This document shows, piece after piece, positions 54,759-63,934 of a stretch of DNA of 64,000 nt. Numbering within the stretch: position 1 is the first letter of the stretch; each line of letters opens with the position of its first letter. The position numbers were made by a program, and so were the translations under genes. The stretch covers positions 1 to 64,000 of the forward strand of contig NZ_FNCS01000010.1 in assembly GCF_900100665.1 (NCBI RefSeq), given 5' to 3'. Source of the DNA: Pelagibacterium luteolum. GTDB taxonomy: Bacteria > Pseudomonadota > Alphaproteobacteria > Rhizobiales > Devosiaceae. The notes beneath the pieces were generated by a model. It was not told the origin of the DNA, made no database searches, and saw only the letters and a list, made by a program, of their open reading frames with translations.

Positions 54759-56270
54759 TTATTCTGCGGCCATTCGGCCGTCAGGGCTTTCCGCAGGACC
54801 ATTTGCATCTCCCGGCGCGGTCTCTGTGCCCAGATCCGGGAACGCGGCAGTACGGCGACCGCTGAAGTCCTCGCGCAACACGATCAATCCGCGATCCTCG
54901 AAATAGGTCAAAAGCCTGCGTGCCCGCGAGGCAGAATGGCTGCCATAGGCCCGTGCCAGGGTTGCATCGGAAGGACAGGAAAGTTTTTCGACGGCAGCGC
55001 GTGCAACCATCAGGAAAACGCCTTGCAAATCTTCTGGCAGGCTGGCGGCGAGATTGATTGCGGTTTGCCAACCGTCAGATTGTGCACCGGCTGTATCGAC
55101 GCCGGCCCGCGCGACCGCGAAACGGCGCTTGAATTCCGTCAGATCGGGCGGGGTCCCGGGAACGCGGCGAATACGGCAGCGCACGAGGAAGTCCTGATAG
55201 AGAACAGCCACAGAGCGGAAACTAGCGTCAGGGTCTTCGAGAATCTCACCCAGCACCGCATCGATCGCGGCGTCGCGTTCCACCGCATCGATCTCGGGAA
55301 ACAGAGACACCGGCTCCGGTTCGACACGCGGGAGCGGCTGGCTCAACTGCGCCAAAATATCGGCGGTAGGGCGTGGGGCCGGCTGAACGACGCGACGCGG
55401 GATGGAGCGTATTTCCTCGTCAGGCGATGGGGTAAAAATCAGGTCGGCAGCGTCGGCACCGGTTTCAGGCATTGGCATCAGCTTGGGCGATGTGGAGCGC
55501 GCGCTGGTCTCCACGTCACCAATGCGGATCGGCAAGGGCCGCCGCGACATTGCCGGTCCCAGCGCAACGAAATTGCCTTTTTCCAGATCGCGGAACATCT
55601 CGGTACCGCGCCGGTCCATGCCCAAAAGATCGCCGGCTCGCGCCATATCGATATCGAGAAAAGTCCGGCCCATCAGAAAGTTCGACGCTTCGGCGGCGAC
55701 GTTCTTGGCCAGCTTCGCGAGGCGCTGTGTGGCGATGACGCCGGCCAGCCCGCGCTTGCGCCCACGGCACATGAGATTGGTCATAGCACCGAGCGAGAGT
55801 TTTCTCGCATCGTCCGACACCTCTCCGCCAGAGGCGGGCGCAAAGAGCTGCGCTTCGTCGACTACCACCAGCATTGGGTACCAGAAGTCGCGATCTGCAT
55901 CAAAGAGGCCGCCGAGGAACGCCGCAGCAGCCCGCATCTGAGCTTCAGCCTCGAGCCCTTCAAGGCTCAGCACAACCGAAACGCGGTGCTGGCGGATGCG
56001 CCCGGCAATCCGCGTCAGTTCCTGTTCGGATCGGTTGGCTTCGACAACCACATGGCCGAACTTGTCGGCCAAGGTGACGAAATCGCCTTCCGGATCGATG
56101 ACACATTGCTGCACCCACTGCGCGCTCTGCTCGAGCAGTCGTCGCAGGAGGTGAGACTTGCCCGAGCCGGAATTGCCCTGCACCAAAAGACGGGTCGCCA
56201 ATAGCTCTTCGAGATCGAGCCGGGCCGGCGTGCCTTTGGTGGTCGTGCCCATGTCGATATCGACGGTCAT
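54759..56270 (-). CDS. HerA-like DUF87 ATPase
   Basis: 503 residues. Walker A GNSGSGKSH at 32-40, DPEGDFVTLADKFGHVV, Walker B LVVVDEAQLF, and an arginine-finger candidate in CRGRKRG with TQRLAKLAKN. This is the HerA/FtsK superfamily. The C-terminal ~250 residues are a Pro-rich linker and a helical domain of unknown role. Not paired with a NurA nuclease here, so an Sir2-HerA or NurA-HerA system is not supported. Confidence 0.85.
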   Translation of the reverse strand: MTVDIDMGTTTKGTPARLDLEELLATRLLVQGNSGSGKSHLLRRLLEQSAQWVQQCVIDPEGDFVTLADKFGHVVVEANRSEQELTRIAGRIRQHRVSVVLSLEGLEAEAQMRAAAAFLGGLFDADRDFWYPMLVVVDEAQLFAPASGGEVSDDARKLSLGAMTNLMCRGRKRGLAGVIATQRLAKLAKNVAAEASNFLMGRTFLDIDMARAGDLLGMDRRGTEMFRDLEKGNFVALGPAMSRRPLPIRIGDVETSARSTSPKLMPMPETGADAADLIFTPSPDEEIRSIPRRVVQPAPRPTADILAQLSQPLPRVEPEPVSLFPEIDAVERDAAIDAVLGEILEDPDASFRSVAVLYQDFLVRCRIRRVPGTPPDLTEFKRRFAVARAGVDTAGAQSDGWQTAINLAASLPEDLQGVFLMVARAAVEKLSCPSDATLARAYGSHSASRARRLLTYFEDRGLIVLREDFSGRRTAAFPDLGTETAPGDANGPAESPDGRMAAE

Positions 56271-56449
56271 CGTCTTGGGTCTGCTCCGCTCATGTGTGTG
56301 ATTCTATCGCTTTCGAGAGAAACGCTTGCGCCATCTTAGCATTTGCGGCGACCGCCTGTACAAGCCTTGAACTTTAGATTCACAGCCGGTGTTGAGCTTT
56401 GACCATGACGGCCAAATCAGCCTAGACTCTTTGAACACCCGGATGGGAG

Positions 56450-56959
56450 ATGATCCAGACAATGCCCATGCGCCTTTTTTCGCTATTTCGCCGCCCGCCA
56501 GTCGAGCCTGCTGGGCCGCAATACGGTGCCCTGCCTTACACCATCGTTGATGGCCAATTGGTCGTTCTACTGATCACGTCGCGCGGACGGGGCAAATGGA
56601 TCTTTCCAAAGGGCGGACTGATGGCGGGCAAGACCGCGTGGGAAAGTGCGGCGCACGAGGCCTATGAGGAAGCAGGCGTCGAAGGCGAAATCGAAGAGAC
56701 GCCCATCGGCTCTTATTTTCTGCCCGTTACGCCTGAGCGCCCACGGGTCGTAGAGGTCAAGTTGTTCCCGCTTCTGGTGACCAATCAGCGCGATGATTGG
56801 AAGGAAATGGGCCAGCGCTATCGCCATTGGGCCGTCATCACTGAGGCCAAGCGGCTGATCACCCATGACGGACTGGCCGATGTCGCCGTTACACTTGCGC
56901 AGCGCGAGACGAGCAAGTCGAGAGTTTCGGCCCCCATCAGAGCCGTTGCTCAGGGTTAG
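56450..56959 (+). CDS. NUDIX hydrolase
   Basis: 169 residues; ATGs at 56462 and 56468 are alternative starts. The NUDIX helix reads GGLMAGKTAWESAAHEAYEEAGV: the metal-binding EAYEE is intact, but the consensus first Glu is Lys and the Arg is His, as in some diphosphoinositol-polyphosphate-hydrolase-like relatives. Substrate unknown. Confidence 0.88.
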   Translation: MIQTMPMRLFSLFRRPPVEPAGPQYGALPYTIVDGQLVVLLITSRGRGKWIFPKGGLMAGKTAWESAAHEAYEEAGVEGEIEETPIGSYFLPVTPERPRVVEVKLFPLLVTNQRDDWKEMGQRYRHWAVITEAKRLITHDGLADVAVTLAQRETSKSRVSAPIRAVAQG

Positions 56960-56985
56960 AGCTTTTCGAGCGCTTCAATGCCGCT

Positions 56986-58488
56986 TTAGAGCCCGAACAA
57001 TAGGATCATCGCCCAGTATAATGCGGCAGACAGCATTGCGGCTGCTGGAACGGTAATCACCCAAGCCGCGCCAATCGACAGCGCGTGCTGGCGGCGTACC
57101 AGATAACGCTTCTGGCGCTTCTGAAAGTTGACGATGGCTTCCTCGGGCGTCGTGTTGAGATGGTCGGTGCGCAAGAAAACACCGTCCGGGCTTACCGCCT
57201 TGTTGCGGATGTTGCGGTTGGAAAACCCTTCGCGCAGGAACCCCACGCCGAACACGGCGCCGACAGCGATATGCGTCGATGACACAGGCAGCCCCAGCGC
57301 GGACGCGACCAAAACGGTTGTCGCTGCCGAAAGCGCGACGCAGAAACCGCGGATTTCGTTGAGCTTGGTGATCTTTTCACCGACAGTGCGGATCAGCCTC
57401 GGACCGAACAGCGCCAGTCCCAGCGCTATCCCCAATGCGCCGATGGCCAGAACCCAGATCGGCAACGCCACCTGATCGGAAGCTCCGCCCTCCTGTACCG
57501 CAGCCACGATCGCGGCAAGCGGGCCTACCGCGTTAGCGACGTCGTTGGCACCATGGGCAAAGGACAGAAGTGCAGTTGCAAAAATCAGCGGCAGGCGAAA
57601 CAGCGTTCCCACCTGCTTGTTGGAATTTTCCATATCCGAGGTTCGCGACTTGACCCATGGCTGCGCGAGCAGCCAGCCTAGCCCGGCTGCTACGAGACCG
57701 ATGAGCAGGACGATATGCCCGGCGGGCGACCAGACGCGAGAAAAACCCTTCATCGACATGTACATGGCGAAAACGCCAATCATGATCCCAACGAGGACCG
57801 GCACCCAGACCCGTGCAGCTATGGCCTTCTGGCTCTGACGCAGAATGGTGAAATTGATCACCGTCAGCAGCACCGCCGCCAGTGCGCCGCCCATCATTGG
57901 TGAAATGACCCAGCTCGCGGCGATCTTGGCGATTGTCGGCCAGATGATGGCCGAGACACCTGCTGCGGCAATTCCTGCGCCCACAACGCCGCCGACAACC
58001 GAATGGGTCGTCGACACCGGCGCACCGATAATGGTCGCCAGGTTTACCCATAGCGCTGAGGCAAGCAGTGCTGCCATCATCACCATGATAAAGGTCGTGG
58101 TGCCCAATTCCGTGCCAGGCGCGATGATATCGCGCGAAATCGTTGTCACGACGTCGCCGCCAGCTAGAAGCGCGCCTGCCGCCTCGCAGATTGCAGCAAT
58201 CAGCAGCGCCCCGCCCATGGTGAGCGCCTTGGCGCCGACAGCCGGACCCATATTGTTGGCAACGTCATTGGCGCCGATATTGAGCGCCATATAGGCGGCG
58301 ATAACCGTGGCGATGATCACCAGATAGCTCAGCGGACCGCTTGAGACCGCGAACGTAGCCCAGACCAGGGCCGCCAGAAGGAACACCAGCGCCAAGCCCG
58401 GCGCGGCGATCGCTCTGGCGCTTTCGTTGGTCGCAGCCTTGAGCTGGCCGACGCGCTTGAGATCCTTGTCGATGGCCGACTTCGCCAT
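56986..58488 (-). CDS. PiT-family low-affinity inorganic phosphate transporter
   Basis: 500 residues, ~10-12 helices. The two PiT signatures are GANDVANNMGPAVG (N-half) and GANDVANAVGPLAA (C-half), with PVSTTHSVVG and PVSSTHIAVG matching segments. A long soluble loop near 430-460 carries TTPEEAIVNFQKRQKRYL. GGGGAG precedes the ATG. No phoU-like partner is adjacent. Confidence 0.93.
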   Translation of the reverse strand: MAKSAIDKDLKRVGQLKAATNESARAIAAPGLALVFLLAALVWATFAVSSGPLSYLVIIATVIAAYMALNIGANDVANNMGPAVGAKALTMGGALLIAAICEAAGALLAGGDVVTTISRDIIAPGTELGTTTFIMVMMAALLASALWVNLATIIGAPVSTTHSVVGGVVGAGIAAAGVSAIIWPTIAKIAASWVISPMMGGALAAVLLTVINFTILRQSQKAIAARVWVPVLVGIMIGVFAMYMSMKGFSRVWSPAGHIVLLIGLVAAGLGWLLAQPWVKSRTSDMENSNKQVGTLFRLPLIFATALLSFAHGANDVANAVGPLAAIVAAVQEGGASDQVALPIWVLAIGALGIALGLALFGPRLIRTVGEKITKLNEIRGFCVALSAATTVLVASALGLPVSSTHIAVGAVFGVGFLREGFSNRNIRNKAVSPDGVFLRTDHLNTTPEEAIVNFQKRQKRYLVRRQHALSIGAAWVITVPAAAMLSAALYWAMILLFGL

Positions 58489-58560
58489 GGGTGACCAGCT
58501 CCCCAGAATGTGTGACGTTTTGGGCGCAATAGCCGAGTCAGAACGCCAAGGCCACAGCGA

Positions 58561-58580
58561 TTATGACATTTGCGTCATAA
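58561..58580. promoter_or_regulatory. perfect 7+6+7 dyad upstream of the PiT gene
   Basis: TTATGAC and GTCATAA arms with a 6-bp spacer lie about 75 bp before the PiT start. On the minus strand TGTCATAATCGCTGTGG continues from it, which partly resembles a Pho box. The binding factor is not known. Confidence 0.5.
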
Positions 58581-58704
58581 AGCTCTGGATTGACGCAGGT
58601 TTTACCCAATTTGCGCAATACTGCCACACCCATGCGGAAAACTCTGGCATGGGTCGCCAGAGCGCCGGTAAAAGGAATTGATCGAAGGAGAAACCGCCAG
58701 CACC

Positions 58705-59301
58705 ATGCAGCATAACGACCGGCACAAGAGAGATTGGCGCTCGCGACTACGGGATGTCGTCTGGCCACGCATGGGGATACGTCGGTATGTGACATATCTG
58801 CAAAAGCGGGTTCTGCGGCTGACCGCCAGCCCGCACGCGATCGGTGCGGGTGTTGCCTCGGGCGCGGCGGTGTCGGTCTTCCCGCTGATCGGGCTGCATT
58901 TTTTCCTGGGCTTCGTTCTCGCCTTTTTTACGCGTGGCAACATGCTTGCCGCGGCGATTGGCACCGCCTGGGGAAATCCACTCACCTTTCCGCTGTTCTT
59001 TTCGCTCAGCTACCAGTTTGGCGCCGCGATCCTGCGACGGCTGTTCCCAGATGACCCGACCGCCGTCCTGCGTGCGGCTGATACGGAGGCGCTGTCTGGG
59101 GGCCTCTTGTCGCTCGATCTTGGCGCAATCCTCCCGCTGTTCCAGACCATGATGATCGGCGCACTGCCGGTGGCGGTCTTCACCTGGCTGTTCTTCTATT
59201 TCATCGTCCGGGCTCTGGTGAGCGGTTTTCAAACGGCGCGCCGTATCCGCCTCGAGCGCCGGCGGGCACAGATGTCGCCCGCCCGCGCCAGCCAGCGCTA
59301 G
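58705..59301 (+). CDS. DUF2062 membrane protein
   Basis: 198 residues from the ATG at 58705; AAGGAG is 14 nt upstream, and a TTG at 58678 is an alternative. The DUF2062 block includes SPHAIGAGVASGAAVSVFPLIGLHFFLG and GTAWGNPLTFPLFF, with three or four helices and a basic C-terminus. Function is unknown. It overlaps the convergent LysR gene by 4 bp. Confidence 0.85.
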   Translation: MQHNDRHKRDWRSRLRDVVWPRMGIRRYVTYLQKRVLRLTASPHAIGAGVASGAAVSVFPLIGLHFFLGFVLAFFTRGNMLAAAIGTAWGNPLTFPLFFSLSYQFGAAILRRLFPDDPTAVLRAADTEALSGGLLSLDLGAILPLFQTMMIGALPVAVFTWLFFYFIVRALVSGFQTARRIRLERRRAQMSPARASQR

Positions 59302-60227
59302 GGCCCTGCCTCGCGCTTTCGGACGATGGCGCGTACGCTGGCAATCAGCGCATCGGTGTGAATAGCGCTTTCGCTACCGGCGCGGGTCGTGATGCCGATG
59401 GCGCCATGGCTGGCTGTCATGTCGAGGGGCAGCGCGGCAAGGTCACCCTTTTCGAGATCATTGGCGACCACCGAACGCGAAATGAACCAGACGGCATCGG
59501 TCAACAGCGTATAGGCCCGCCCGAATGAGTTGGAGACCGTCTCGATCTCACGAGGAAGGCTCGGCACACCGGCGGCCAGCAGCATCGTTTCCACCGTCCC
59601 CCTTATGATCGCCTCGCGCGGCGGCACGAGTGCCGGATATCCTTGCACCATGGCGAGCGTAAGGTCCGTTGCACTGAGCAAGGGGTGGTCCGGGCGCACG
59701 GCCAGCACCAATGGCTCGGAGTAGAGATGTTCGAACGTTAGCCCAACCATCACTTCGGGCGATGGTAGCCGGCCGACGACGAGGTCAATCGCGCCACCAC
59801 GCAGCAGCCCCAGCAGATGAGGGCTTGGCCCGCTTTCGACATGAACACGACAGGCAAGCGGGCCTGCCAGAAACCCCGCGACAGCCTGTGGCACCACATC
59901 TACCGCGACAGTGGGCAGCGCCCCGAGCCGCACTACGCGCGCGGCGCCTCCTGCCTCGACAAGCGACTCGACACCCTGCCGTAAGGCCGACATCGAGGCG
60001 TTGGCATGGCGCAGAAACAGCGCACCGTGGTCGGTCAATGCCAGTCGGCGCCGCGAACGATCAAACAGCGCCACGCCCAAAATCGCCTCGAGTTCGGCCA
60101 GCGATTTTGACACTGCGGGCTGGGTCAGACCCAGTGCCTCGGCAGCTTCCTGAACGCCCCCTCGCCCATCGGTTTCCAGAAAGCAGGCTAGATGACGAAG
60201 CTTGATGCGTGGATCGAGAAGCGCCAA
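59298..60227 (-). CDS. pcaQ: LysR-family regulator, PcaQ-like
   Basis: 309 residues from a TTG at 60227; no ATG exists in frame nearby. The N-terminal HTH (RIKLRHLACFLE, LGLTQPAVSKSLAELEAILGVALFDRS) and the RHANASMSALRQGVESL helix resemble PcaQ and GbpR. The effector domain is ~90-300. It is divergent from pcaIJF, which it probably controls with a beta-ketoadipate-type inducer; that assignment comes from context. Confidence 0.78.
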   Translation of the reverse strand: MALLDPRIKLRHLACFLETDGRGGVQEAAEALGLTQPAVSKSLAELEAILGVALFDRSRRRLALTDHGALFLRHANASMSALRQGVESLVEAGGAARVVRLGALPTVAVDVVPQAVAGFLAGPLACRVHVESGPSPHLLGLLRGGAIDLVVGRLPSPEVMVGLTFEHLYSEPLVLAVRPDHPLLSATDLTLAMVQGYPALVPPREAIIRGTVETMLLAAGVPSLPREIETVSNSFGRAYTLLTDAVWFISRSVVANDLEKGDLAALPLDMTASHGAIGITTRAGSESAIHTDALIASVRAIVRKREAGP

Positions 60228-60241
60228 TTCACATTTCCAAA

Positions 60242-60314
60242 AGTTATATAGATTGCGGGTTTTATCATTTTACCTCGACGTTCTGCCAGTATCTAATGTG
60301 TTTTGAGTTATATA
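60242..60314. promoter_or_regulatory. direct repeat AGTTATATA in the pcaQ-pcaI intergenic region
   Basis: Identical 9-mers at 60242-60250 and 60306-60314, 64 bp apart, flank the AT-rich divergent promoter region. LysR regulators often use two such sites. The known PcaQ motif of rhizobia (ATAACC-N4-GGTTAA) is not seen. Confidence 0.4.
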
Positions 60315-60335
60315 TCTGACAGGAAACGGACAGTC

Positions 60336-61181
60336 ATGGGCAAGGTGATACCGCTCGATCAAGCGGTGCGTGAAAATCTCAAGTCTGGCGATACGGTTGC
60401 TTTCGAGGGGTTTACCCATTTGATCCCCCACGCAGCGGGGCACGAGGTGATCCGGCAGGGCATTAGCGATCTTACGCTTGTGCGCATGACGCCCGACATC
60501 ATCTATGACCAGATGATCGGCATGGGGCTGGCGAAAAAGGTGATTTTCTCCTATGCCGGCAATCCCGGCGTTGGCCTCTTGCGCCGCATGCGCGACGCCA
60601 TCGAAAACGGCTATCCGCGTACGATCGAAACTATCGAGCATTCGCACGCCGCCATGGCCAACGCCTATGAGGCCGGCGCTGCGGGCCTGCCCTGCGCGAT
60701 CTTCCGTGGGTACAAGGGCGCTGACCTGCCAAAGGTCAACCCCGACATCAAATCGGTCATCTGCCCCTTTACGGGTGAAGAATTGGCTGCGATTCCAGCG
60801 CATCGTCCGGATGTGACGTTCATTCACGCTCAAAAAGCCAACGAAAAGGGCGACGTCCTGATCGAAGGCATTGTGGGCGTGCAAAAGGAAGCAGCGCTTG
60901 CCGCCAAGCGGGTCGTGGTGACGGTCGAAGAGATCGTGCCCGACTTCAAGGGCCTTCACCCCAACCTTACCGTTCTGCCCCATTGGACGGTCACGGCAAT
61001 TTCCGTCGTCAAGGGCGGGGCACACCCCTCCTATACCCATGGCTATTACGCACGCGACAACGCGGCCTATCTCGAATGGGACAAGGTCTCGGCGGATCGC
61101 GACCTGTTCGACCAGTGGATGAAAGACAACGTATTGAGCGCGACACCCGAAGTGTTCGCCGAACGGATCAAGGGGCTTTGA
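60336..61181 (+). CDS. pcaI: 3-oxoadipate CoA-transferase subunit A
   Basis: 281 residues from the ATG at 60336 (AGGAAACGGA upstream). SGDTVAFEGFTHLIPHAAGHEVIRQG and SYAGNPGVGLLRRMRDAIENG mark the alpha subunit of the PcaIJ-type CoA transferase, glutaconate-CoA-transferase fold. With PcaJ it converts beta-ketoadipate and succinyl-CoA to 3-oxoadipyl-CoA. One base separates it from pcaJ. Confidence 0.92.
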   Translation: MGKVIPLDQAVRENLKSGDTVAFEGFTHLIPHAAGHEVIRQGISDLTLVRMTPDIIYDQMIGMGLAKKVIFSYAGNPGVGLLRRMRDAIENGYPRTIETIEHSHAAMANAYEAGAAGLPCAIFRGYKGADLPKVNPDIKSVICPFTGEELAAIPAHRPDVTFIHAQKANEKGDVLIEGIVGVQKEAALAAKRVVVTVEEIVPDFKGLHPNLTVLPHWTVTAISVVKGGAHPSYTHGYYARDNAAYLEWDKVSADRDLFDQWMKDNVLSATPEVFAERIKGL

Positions 61182-61182
61182 C

Positions 61183-61962
61183 ATGACCGATTTCACCCCC
61201 ACCGAAATGATGACAATCGCCGCTTCGCGCGCCCTTACCAGCAAGGACGTTTGCTTTGTGGGCATCGGCGCGCCCTCGGCAGCCTGCAATGTCGCGCGGC
61301 TGACGCACGCGCCCGACATCACCCTGATCTATGAGTCGGGCACCATTGGCACGGCCCCCGACGTCCTGCCTCTCTCGATCGGCGATGGCGAATTGTGCGA
61401 AACGGCCGTCAGCACCGTCGCCGTGCCGGAGATGTTTCGCTACTGGCTGCAGGGCGGACGCATTTCCATCGGCTTTTTGGGCGCCGCGCAGATCGACAAG
61501 TTCGGCAATATCAATACGACCGTAATCGGCGATTACCACAAGCCCAAGGTCCGTCTGCCCGGCGGCGGCGGCGCGCCGGAGATCGCGTCGTCCTGTGGTG
61601 AGATTTACATCACGCTCAAACAGGCTACGCGCTCGATGGTGGAAAAGATCGACTTTTTCACCTCGTTCGGCCATGGCGAGGGCGGCGATCACCGCGAGCG
61701 CCTCGGCATTACGACCAAGGGCCCGACACTGCTCATCACCGATCTGGCTATCTGGAAGCCCGATCCGGTGACCAAGGAATTTACCGTCGTCTCGCTTCAT
61801 GCCGGCGTCACCCGCGAAATGGTGCAGGAGACGTGTGGCTGGACGGTGAAATTCGCCGACGATCTCGAGGAGACGCCCGTCCCCACGACAGAAGAACTCA
61901 CCACCCTGCGCGACCTTAACGAGCGCACGAAAATCGCCCATGCCGGCGGAAAGGCAGCGTGA
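61183..61962 (+). CDS. pcaJ: 3-oxoadipate CoA-transferase subunit B
   Basis: 259 residues. FVGIGAPSAACNVARLTHAPDITLIYESGTIG carries the likely catalytic glutamate in YESG. GGGGAPEIAS and the KIDFFTSFGHGEGG segment fit PcaJ of the longer glutaconate-transferase type. Overlaps pcaF by one base, so pcaIJF form one operon. Confidence 0.92.
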   Translation: MTDFTPTEMMTIAASRALTSKDVCFVGIGAPSAACNVARLTHAPDITLIYESGTIGTAPDVLPLSIGDGELCETAVSTVAVPEMFRYWLQGGRISIGFLGAAQIDKFGNINTTVIGDYHKPKVRLPGGGGAPEIASSCGEIYITLKQATRSMVEKIDFFTSFGHGEGGDHRERLGITTKGPTLLITDLAIWKPDPVTKEFTVVSLHAGVTREMVQETCGWTVKFADDLEETPVPTTEELTTLRDLNERTKIAHAGGKAA

Positions 61963-63167
61963 TGACCGAGGCCTATATCTGCGATTATATCCGCACCCCC
62001 ATTGGTCGCTTCGGCGGCTCCTTGAGCAAGGTGCGTCCCGACGATCTGGGCGCTATCGTTCTCAAAGCGCTTGTCGATCGCAACCCGAACATCGATTTCG
62101 AAACCGTCGATGACGTGATCTTTGGCAATGCCAATCAGGCCGGCGAAGACAACCGAAACGTCGCGCGGATGAGCCTGCTCCTGGCGGGGCTTCCCGAGAC
62201 GGTCACCGGCACGACGATCAACCGCCTCTGCGGTTCGGGCCTCGATGCGCTGCTCACTGCCGCCCGGGCCATCAAAGCCGGGGAAGCGGAGTTGATGATT
62301 GCCGGCGGCACTGAATCGATGAGCCGCGCGCCTTTCGTCATGCCCAAGGCTGAGACGGCCTTTTCCCGCAATGCCGAAATCTATGACACGACGATCGGCT
62401 GGCGCTTCGTCAATCCGGCGATGAAGTCGCGCTACGGCGTCGATTCCATGCCCGAGACTGGTGAAAACGTCGCCGAGGATTACAAGATTTCGCGGCAGGA
62501 TCAGGATGCCTTTGCGGTTGCGAGCCAGGCCAAGGCGGCCGCGGCGCAGGCCAATGGCCGTCTGGCCAAGGAAATCGTTCCCGTCAGCATCCCGCAACGC
62601 AAGGGCGACCCGGTTGTTGTCGATACCGACGAGCATCCGCGCGCGACCAGCCTCGAAACGCTGGCCAAATTGCCGACACCCTTCAAGAAAGAGGGTGGCA
62701 CGGTGACAGCGGGCAACGCCTCCGGCGTCAATGACGGTGCCGCTGCGCTGATCGTCGCTTCCGAGGCTGCGGTCAAGAAATATGGGCTCACCCCATTGGC
62801 ACGCGTCGTGGGCGGCGCAACGGCCGGCGTGCCGCCGCGCGTCATGGGCATCGGTCCGCTTCCCGCCAGCCAGAAGCTCATGGCGCGGCTTGGCCTCGCG
62901 GCATCTGATTTCGACCTCGTCGAGCTCAACGAAGCCTTTGCCAGTCAGGGCATCGCCGTATTGCGTGGACTGGGCATCGCTGAGGACGCCGATTTCGTGA
63001 ACCCCAATGGCGGCGCCATCGCTCTCGGCCACCCCCTCGGCATGAGTGGCGCTCGCATCTCAGGCACGGCAGCTCTCGAAATGAGCCTTGCGGGTAAGAA
63101 ACGGGCGCTGGTCACCATGTGCATAGGTGTCGGCCAAGGGATCGCCGCGGTGCTTGAAAAGGCATGA
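61962..63167 (+). CDS. pcaF: 3-oxoadipyl-CoA thiolase
   Basis: 401 residues from the ATG at 61962; a GTG one codon upstream lies in pcaJ. Nucleophile C90 in [10 protein letters not shown], His in [16 protein letters not shown] and the second Cys in [10 protein letters not shown] complete the thiolase site. Cleaves 3-oxoadipyl-CoA to succinyl-CoA and acetyl-CoA, ending aromatic degradation by the beta-ketoadipate route. The ring-cleavage genes are not in this window. Confidence 0.92.
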   Translation: MTEAYICDYIRTPIGRFGGSLSKVRPDDLGAIVLKALVDRNPNIDFETVDDVIFGNANQAGEDNRNVARMSLLLAGLPETVTGTTINRLCGSGLDALLTAARAIKAGEAELMIAGGTESMSRAPFVMPKAETAFSRNAEIYDTTIGWRFVNPAMKSRYGVDSMPETGENVAEDYKISRQDQDAFAVASQAKAAAAQANGRLAKEIVPVSIPQRKGDPVVVDTDEHPRATSLETLAKLPTPFKKEGGTVTAGNASGVNDGAAALIVASEAAVKKYGLTPLARVVGGATAGVPPRVMGIGPLPASQKLMARLGLAASDFDLVELNEAFASQGIAVLRGLGIAEDADFVNPNGGAIALGHPLGMSGARISGTAALEMSLAGKKRALVTMCIGVGQGIAAVLEKA

Positions 63168-63203
63168 CAATGCGCCCGACGGCGATATCGCCTCGGATGA
63201 TGG

Positions 63204-63510
63204 AAAGACGGCATGGGGCGATGAGCGCTCCGCAATTTGTTTTTAGTATGAAGCGATCATCGCCCCAGGCGCTCGGGATTTTTGGCTTAGTCGCCCTTCA
63301 GAAGGCTGGGGTCAATCCCCGCCGGGTTTCCCCGGTAAGCCGTCGTATGGGTACCGACGACCGGCACTTGTGACGTTTAGGCCTTCCCTGCGGCGACCCG
63401 CAAGGAACCCGAACCAAACCCGCCCAAACGTTCGTTGCGCTTGCGTCCATCAACGCGGGTTCGTTCGGGGAGTATGGGTGAGCTTGAGAGGGCGGGGATA
63501 GGTTATTTCT
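63204..63510 (-). repeat. copy B of the 307-bp dispersed element
   Basis: Near-identical reverse complement of 24617-24923, including the terminal hairpin, which here lies at the left end and faces the pcaF 3' end 36 bp away. The one-base indel and scattered changes alter the reading frame relative to copy A. The two copies bracket about 38 kb. Confidence 0.85.
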
Positions 63511-63538
63511 TGGCCGAAGGTGGTTGAGGAAACTCAGA

Positions 63539-63677
63539 CCCCTCATCCGTCCCTTCGGGACACCTTCTCCCACCAGGGGAGAAGGGACGCGGGTGGTGGG
63601 CGGTGAAGCTCTTTCACAGACTCTGCCGTTTCCTTCTCCCCTTGAGGCAGAAGGTGGCCCGGAGGGAAGGATGAGGG
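63539..63677. repeat. pair of REP-like palindromic units, inverted
   Basis: One unit reads CCCTCATCCGTCCCTTCGGG with a CCTTCTCCC/GGGAGAAGG hairpin (63563-63585). The second, in reverse orientation, ends GGAAGGATGAGGG near 63677 and shares CCTTCTCCCC. Such GC-rich palindromes are frequent between genes in Hyphomicrobiales. Confidence 0.7.
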
Positions 63678-63934
63678 TGCGCTGAGACGCGGAGTTGGAA
63701 GGACTGGTTGGCCAACCGCGCTAACGATGATCCGGCCCCCGGTCGGAGATGACTGCCGAGATGCGGCGAGACGAAGGGATGAGGGCTGGGCGGCTCAAAC
63801 CTCTGCCGCCGTTACAGAGGGGCAAACCTGTACCGCGGCGGTACAGAGTGAGGGCCGGCAGGTAATGCTGATCAGGGGGTAGCAGGAACGCGCGACTACG
63901 CGGGCGTGCGACGCCGCAGGCGGTGTGAGAGCGT
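63678..63934. other. intergenic, several small hairpins, no gene seen
   Basis: Short inverted repeats occur (CTCTGCCGCC...ACAGAG, GTACCGC/GCGGTAC around 63830-63850), but there is no protein-like frame with a start signal. Confidence 0.45.

Noticed and set aside
54759-56270. A NurA-HerA or Sir2-HerA defence system
   Set aside because: Neighbours are a ROK kinase and a NUDIX hydrolase; no nuclease or Sir2 domain gene is adjacent.
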